Source: Siphonodentalium dalli
Taxonomy: Eukaryota; Mollusca; Scaphopoda; Gadilida; Siphonodentaliidae
Reading direction: 5' to 3'
Length of the DNA stretch: 64,000 bases
Assembly: GCA_032622095.1 (NCBI GenBank)
Contig: CP136069.1
Location: forward strand, 204,150,690 to 204,214,689
Shown: positions 60,308-64,000 of the stretch, in pieces
Layout of the letters: every line of letters begins with the position of its first letter
Position numbering within the stretch: position 1 is the first letter of the stretch
The notes under the pieces: generated by a model
Told to the model about the DNA's origin: nothing
Seen by the model: the letters and a program-made list of their open reading frames with translations, nothing else
Database searches by the model: none
Made by a program: the position numbers and the translations under genes

Positions 60308-60520
60308 CAATGATATCGAAACAGATTTATATTGTAACAGATTTATATATGGATGGATATCGTAACAGAATGATATTGTAACAGAGTGATATCATGAAAT
60401 ATTTATATACAGATTGATATCGTAACAGAGTGATATCGTAACTGAGCGATGTCATAACAGATTTATATCATAACAGATTTATATACTGCAGATTGATATC
60501 ACATAAACAGATTGTTATTA
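60308..60520. repeat. Irregular AT-rich repeat of 'gatatcgtaacaga' units
   Basis: Units such as 'gatatcgtaacagagtgata' and 'aacagatttatat' recur at irregular spacing of about 20-30 bp. Confidence 0.6.
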
Positions 60521-60690
60521 TATGCGCATGCATAGGTTATTGCAAACTAATAGAAATCGTTATCCCTGCGGTGAAAGGGGTACTGTACGCCATTTTCAAT
60601 AAATTTCCGGTGATAACAACAATATAATATCGATAATATATAGAAACATAAGTAATTTGAGTTGAAGATGTATTCTGTAAACGCTCAGGT

Positions 60691-60870
60691 TAAAGGTACT
60701 CAATCCGATCAGAGGGTCCTATATTACTATTTCTTTGGCTTTGGGGGTAAAAATAATTGATTCGAGTCGAGGAACCTACCTACCAATCAACGATCAGGGT
60801 GATCAGATATCGATATTTGAAGTTTCGTTATTTCTATTCTTTCTGTCCCAGAACACAGACCAAAATATAT
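60691..60870. mobile_element. Partial 'ttaaaggtactcaa' MITE
   Basis: The left end 'ttaaaggtactcaatccgat' and interior 'ttactatttctttggcttt' match 26861-27297; the right half is missing or unrecognisable. Confidence 0.6.
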
Positions 60871-60950
60871 AGCTGGTCCGTCCATACAATGAGACCATAT
60901 AGACCTGTCCACAACAGTACTGTAAATCAAATAATTACAAGAAAACCATA

Positions 60951-62035
60951 GTCAGAAATGGTAACGCGCCAAAGATCATATATTATATACCCATGGTTGT
61001 AATTATAGAATATAAAATATATTGGTTTCGCGAATGACCAACTCAGAATTCCGTTAAAATAACAATAACAACCAGCACCTAATTAACGAACCGGCGGCCG
61101 ACTCGGCCGTCTCCGACCACAACCGTCAGTGGGCTGCAGAACGAAAAATATCTACAAAAGTTGAAACATAAGACTTACAAATTATCTTTTAAATTTCTTT
61201 TATTGGTAATTGACATAGCTTGTCACAAACCAAAAATCAACATTATTGACATAATAATGTAAAGGACAATAAACGAAATCGAAATTCCCAACTACACCTT
61301 TTACCGGACTCGGTCTCCTGGTCGCGCAGTTCGACTTTTAAACCGGAAAAAACCAGTTATCTATAAATAAAATGCCCAGCGGTCCACAGCTATCAAGAAT
61401 TTGGAGAACAGTATACACGCGGTGGGCGCTAATTAGAAGATCATTTCTACCAATCATGCAGCTTCGACTCGCTTGCAGCATTAGGAATTCTTTTTTCATC
61501 CCGACTTTGAAATCCGCGTTTACTTTCAGTGTTAAATTGCCTCTATTCAAACAACTTTTTGTCGTTAAATCATAATGTATTGAAATTTCGATATGAGCAC
61601 TGTTAGAAATACATCCATGATTCTAACATTGTTTTTCATTATGCGTGACAGTCGTCATATTTTTTCACAATTAACGACGAAAAGGAGGTATGTTGCCGGT
61701 GTATTGTTATAGTATAAAAGCAGGCGCTGTAAAACTAATTAAATTAATTCTGCAAATATATTTTCTCACATAGCAACCACAAGCTCCTCCCACTAATGGT
61801 GGAAACCTCCATTGCTTCCCTAAAATAAGCTCGCTTGCGATTTTTATTCAGACTGATTGATTTTTCATTTTCATGTTTGTTATGAGTAAAATACACACCG
61901 CTGTTGTTTGGTGAAGCTTTTAGTGTGAATTTCATAAATATAATGTAGAGAAAAATATAAATTCAAAATCAATTTTTAGCCAGGTGACTTAAGCCTACAC
62001 TGTGAAGATAATTCAGAAGAAACGAGTTGAAACTA
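60951..62035. other. No gene recognised
   Basis: Only short frames (up to 70 codons) without recognisable domains. No repeat family seen elsewhere in the window. Confidence 0.35.
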
Positions 62036-62660
62036 TAGGAGCCGTTGAGCCCCAGTGTCCATGGCCGCCGGTAACTGGTATCGCGCCATATATAATGAGA
62101 TTAAAACGTCTCTAGAAAGAGGTAATTGTCGAATCTTTCTCATACCCCCCCCCCCCCCCCCCGAAGACATTACGAGCTCATCTAAAACTGTTTGCTCTAT
62201 GGCCGCGCATGTTAACCTTTGTGGAATATTTAGTACCATGGGACTCAACAATCGCTGTTTATACCCCAACCAACCGGAAACGAGGACGGTTAAAATAGCA
62301 TAGCAACGTTAACGAACGTGGGAATTTCCGGAATATTTAGATGTCAAAAGCGATCAGCGAAACGATGGTTCCGCAAAACTTATGAAATGGTACGAACACG
62401 ATGAATATATTTGCCATATAAATCCGATGAACATTACGAAAGTAAATTACGTTAATTAGGTGGAACATATAACTAATAAGAAAGACTCTATAATTAATTT
62501 AACCCTCTCATGCACGCTAAAATGATAATTCACGAAACAAAGTTGAAACCGGGGGAGTCGTTGCGCCCCAGTGGCCATGGACGTCGATATCTGAACCCAT
62601 GCAAGACGTCCCTATAGAATAACATGGACAAACGTAGCTGTCGAATCTCCCCAGAAACAA
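62025..62660. repeat. Two diverged copies of an approximately 120-bp block, with a poly-C run
   Basis: 'gttgagccccagtgtccatg' with 'acgtctctagaaag' and 'gtcgaatctttctc' (62035-62140) is matched by 'gttgcgccccagtggccatg' with 'acgtccctatagaa' and 'gtcgaatctcccc' (62560-62655). About 18 C bases lie at 62145-62162. Confidence 0.6.
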
Positions 62661-63600
62661 CGACAGACGGCAGTTATATATCAATTTCCATTCACGAAGC
62701 AATTATATCAACTTTGAGACGAAGTCTGTTATTAAAATGTAATATTACTTCCATCAAGTAGAAACTTAGACAACAGTTACTGTTGTTAAATTGCTGAATT
62801 TCGCGCGTTAGACTGGTCTTTGCCCCAATCGAACCTGGCCCTTTCTGCTACAACGGGTAATCAACAATCGATGTTTGAGAAATACAGCACACCAGCGAAC
62901 CAAATGAACCGACCAACCCATTATAAACAATGTTCGTTAAATCCTATCCATATATACTCAACATTATCTTCTCAGTGTTTGACGATCAATCTGCTGACTG
63001 GATAGCAAATCGATCGTTCAGGGGTCTTTGATCCGATTGTGAAAATAAAGCCCATATCCACATCTGATCACCACCATATTAACACGTACTTATACCATCT
63101 TCTTGGCACGGTTCTGCGGTATAGTTCTCACGATCTACTTTTATTTCTATTTACGTTCGAGGCCCATGACGATATAAAGGGACTCGTGGTCTTGGAGGTG
63201 ACAACGTTCATGCACAATAACATAAAAAGTCGGTAACACAACTATCATCAATATAAACATAAAATTATATTCACTTCGTTCTTATGTTCATTGGACATAA
63301 CGCAGAAAGGGTCAGGTTACAACTTACAAACTTACTATACTAATCGACGGCTCCATGGTTCGATTGAGGCAAGGACCAGGCGCGATCTAATGCGCGAACT
63401 TCGGCAACAACATTTTCTGTCTAAGTTTCTACTTCATGGACGTAAAATACATTTTAATAACACATTTTTGTCTCAAAGTTGATATAATGTATCAGCGAAT
63501 GAAAACTGCTATATTATCTAGCTGTCGTCTGCCATTGACTCTCGTGACCGTTTATTTGCACGCACTCAAAGTCTCTTGTTGAATAGACTGGTTCCTGGTC
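62661..63600. other. No gene recognised
   Basis: Short frames only; no recognised repeat. Confidence 0.35.
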
Positions 63601-63636
63601 CAACACTGCAACAATCTGAAAACGTAGTTATGTCGA

Positions 63637-64000
63637 CTCAACGACCGGAAACAATGTAAACTAGAAATGTCGGCAAACGATCGGAAACAATGTAAACTAG
63701 TTATGTCAGACGACCGGAAACAATGTAAACTAGTAATGTCGGATCAACTACCGGAAACAGTGTAAACTAATTATATCAGACGACCGGGAAAAATGTAAAC
63801 TGGTTATGTCGGATCAACTACCAGAAACAATGTAAACTAGTAATGTCGGATCAACTACTGGAAACAATGTAAACTATAGTTATGTCGGACGACCGGAAAC
63901 AATGTAAACTAGTAATGTCGGATCAACTACTGGAAACAATGTAAACTAGTTATGTCAGACGACCGAAAACAATGTAAACTAGTTATGTCGGACGACGGAA
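63637..64000. repeat. 33-37-bp tandem array running off the window
   Basis: Two alternating monomer types share 'ggaaacaatgtaaactagt'. One continues 'tatgtcagacgacc' (33 bp) and the other 'aatgtcggatcaactacc' (about 36 bp). About ten copies are visible. Confidence 0.85.

Noticed and set aside
61372-61575. 67-codon plus-strand frame with basic residues
   Set aside because: Nothing recognisable, no neighbouring exon, and a same-sized frame occurs on the other strand.

Overview
This is animal nuclear DNA: AT-rich, with long introns, GT-AG splice sites on the minus strand, dense DNA-transposon remnants and large satellite arrays. Several repeats carry phrases I associate with bivalve genomes (such as 'ggccataactctgg'), and the one clear gene belongs to an invertebrate family of secreted cysteine-rich proteins. 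I read it as a lophotrochozoan, most likely a bivalve mollusc; this is inference, not proof.

The left half (about 5.2-31.9 kb) holds one minus-strand gene. I reconstructed 13 coding exons that join in a single reading frame of 610 codons, starting with a signal peptide at 31888 and probably continuing past the left edge. Exons 2-7 and 8-13 are two copies of one six-exon module: the order of cysteine motifs matches, and the intron phases run 1-2-1-1-1-0-1 in both. The product should be a secreted or surface glycoprotein of unknown function, resembling (from memory) the DUF7042/7043/7044/7045 architecture.

Its introns are full of repeats: TTAA-flanked, piggyBac-like MITEs built around an approximately 69-bp hairpin; TA-flanked MITEs; two hAT-type elements with 8-bp target duplications; a large foldback; and a 5'-truncated LINE. 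Tandem arrays of 61, 42, 41 and 16 bp lie in introns. At several exons a piece spanning the exon-intron boundary has been copied into the neighbouring intron, once expanded into a 41-bp array.

From 34.4 to 59.2 kb there are two satellites placed end to end, with no unique DNA between them: a 76/78-bp satellite (about 18.4 kb) containing a duplicated copy of its own left flank, and a 57-bp satellite (about 6.3 kb) interrupted by a Helitron-like insertion whose empty site can be read from the flanks. Their long open frames follow from monomer lengths divisible by three and are not called as genes. The last 5 kb has no convincing gene and ends in another tandem array (33-37 bp) that runs off the window. 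I saw no tRNA, rRNA or CRISPR.
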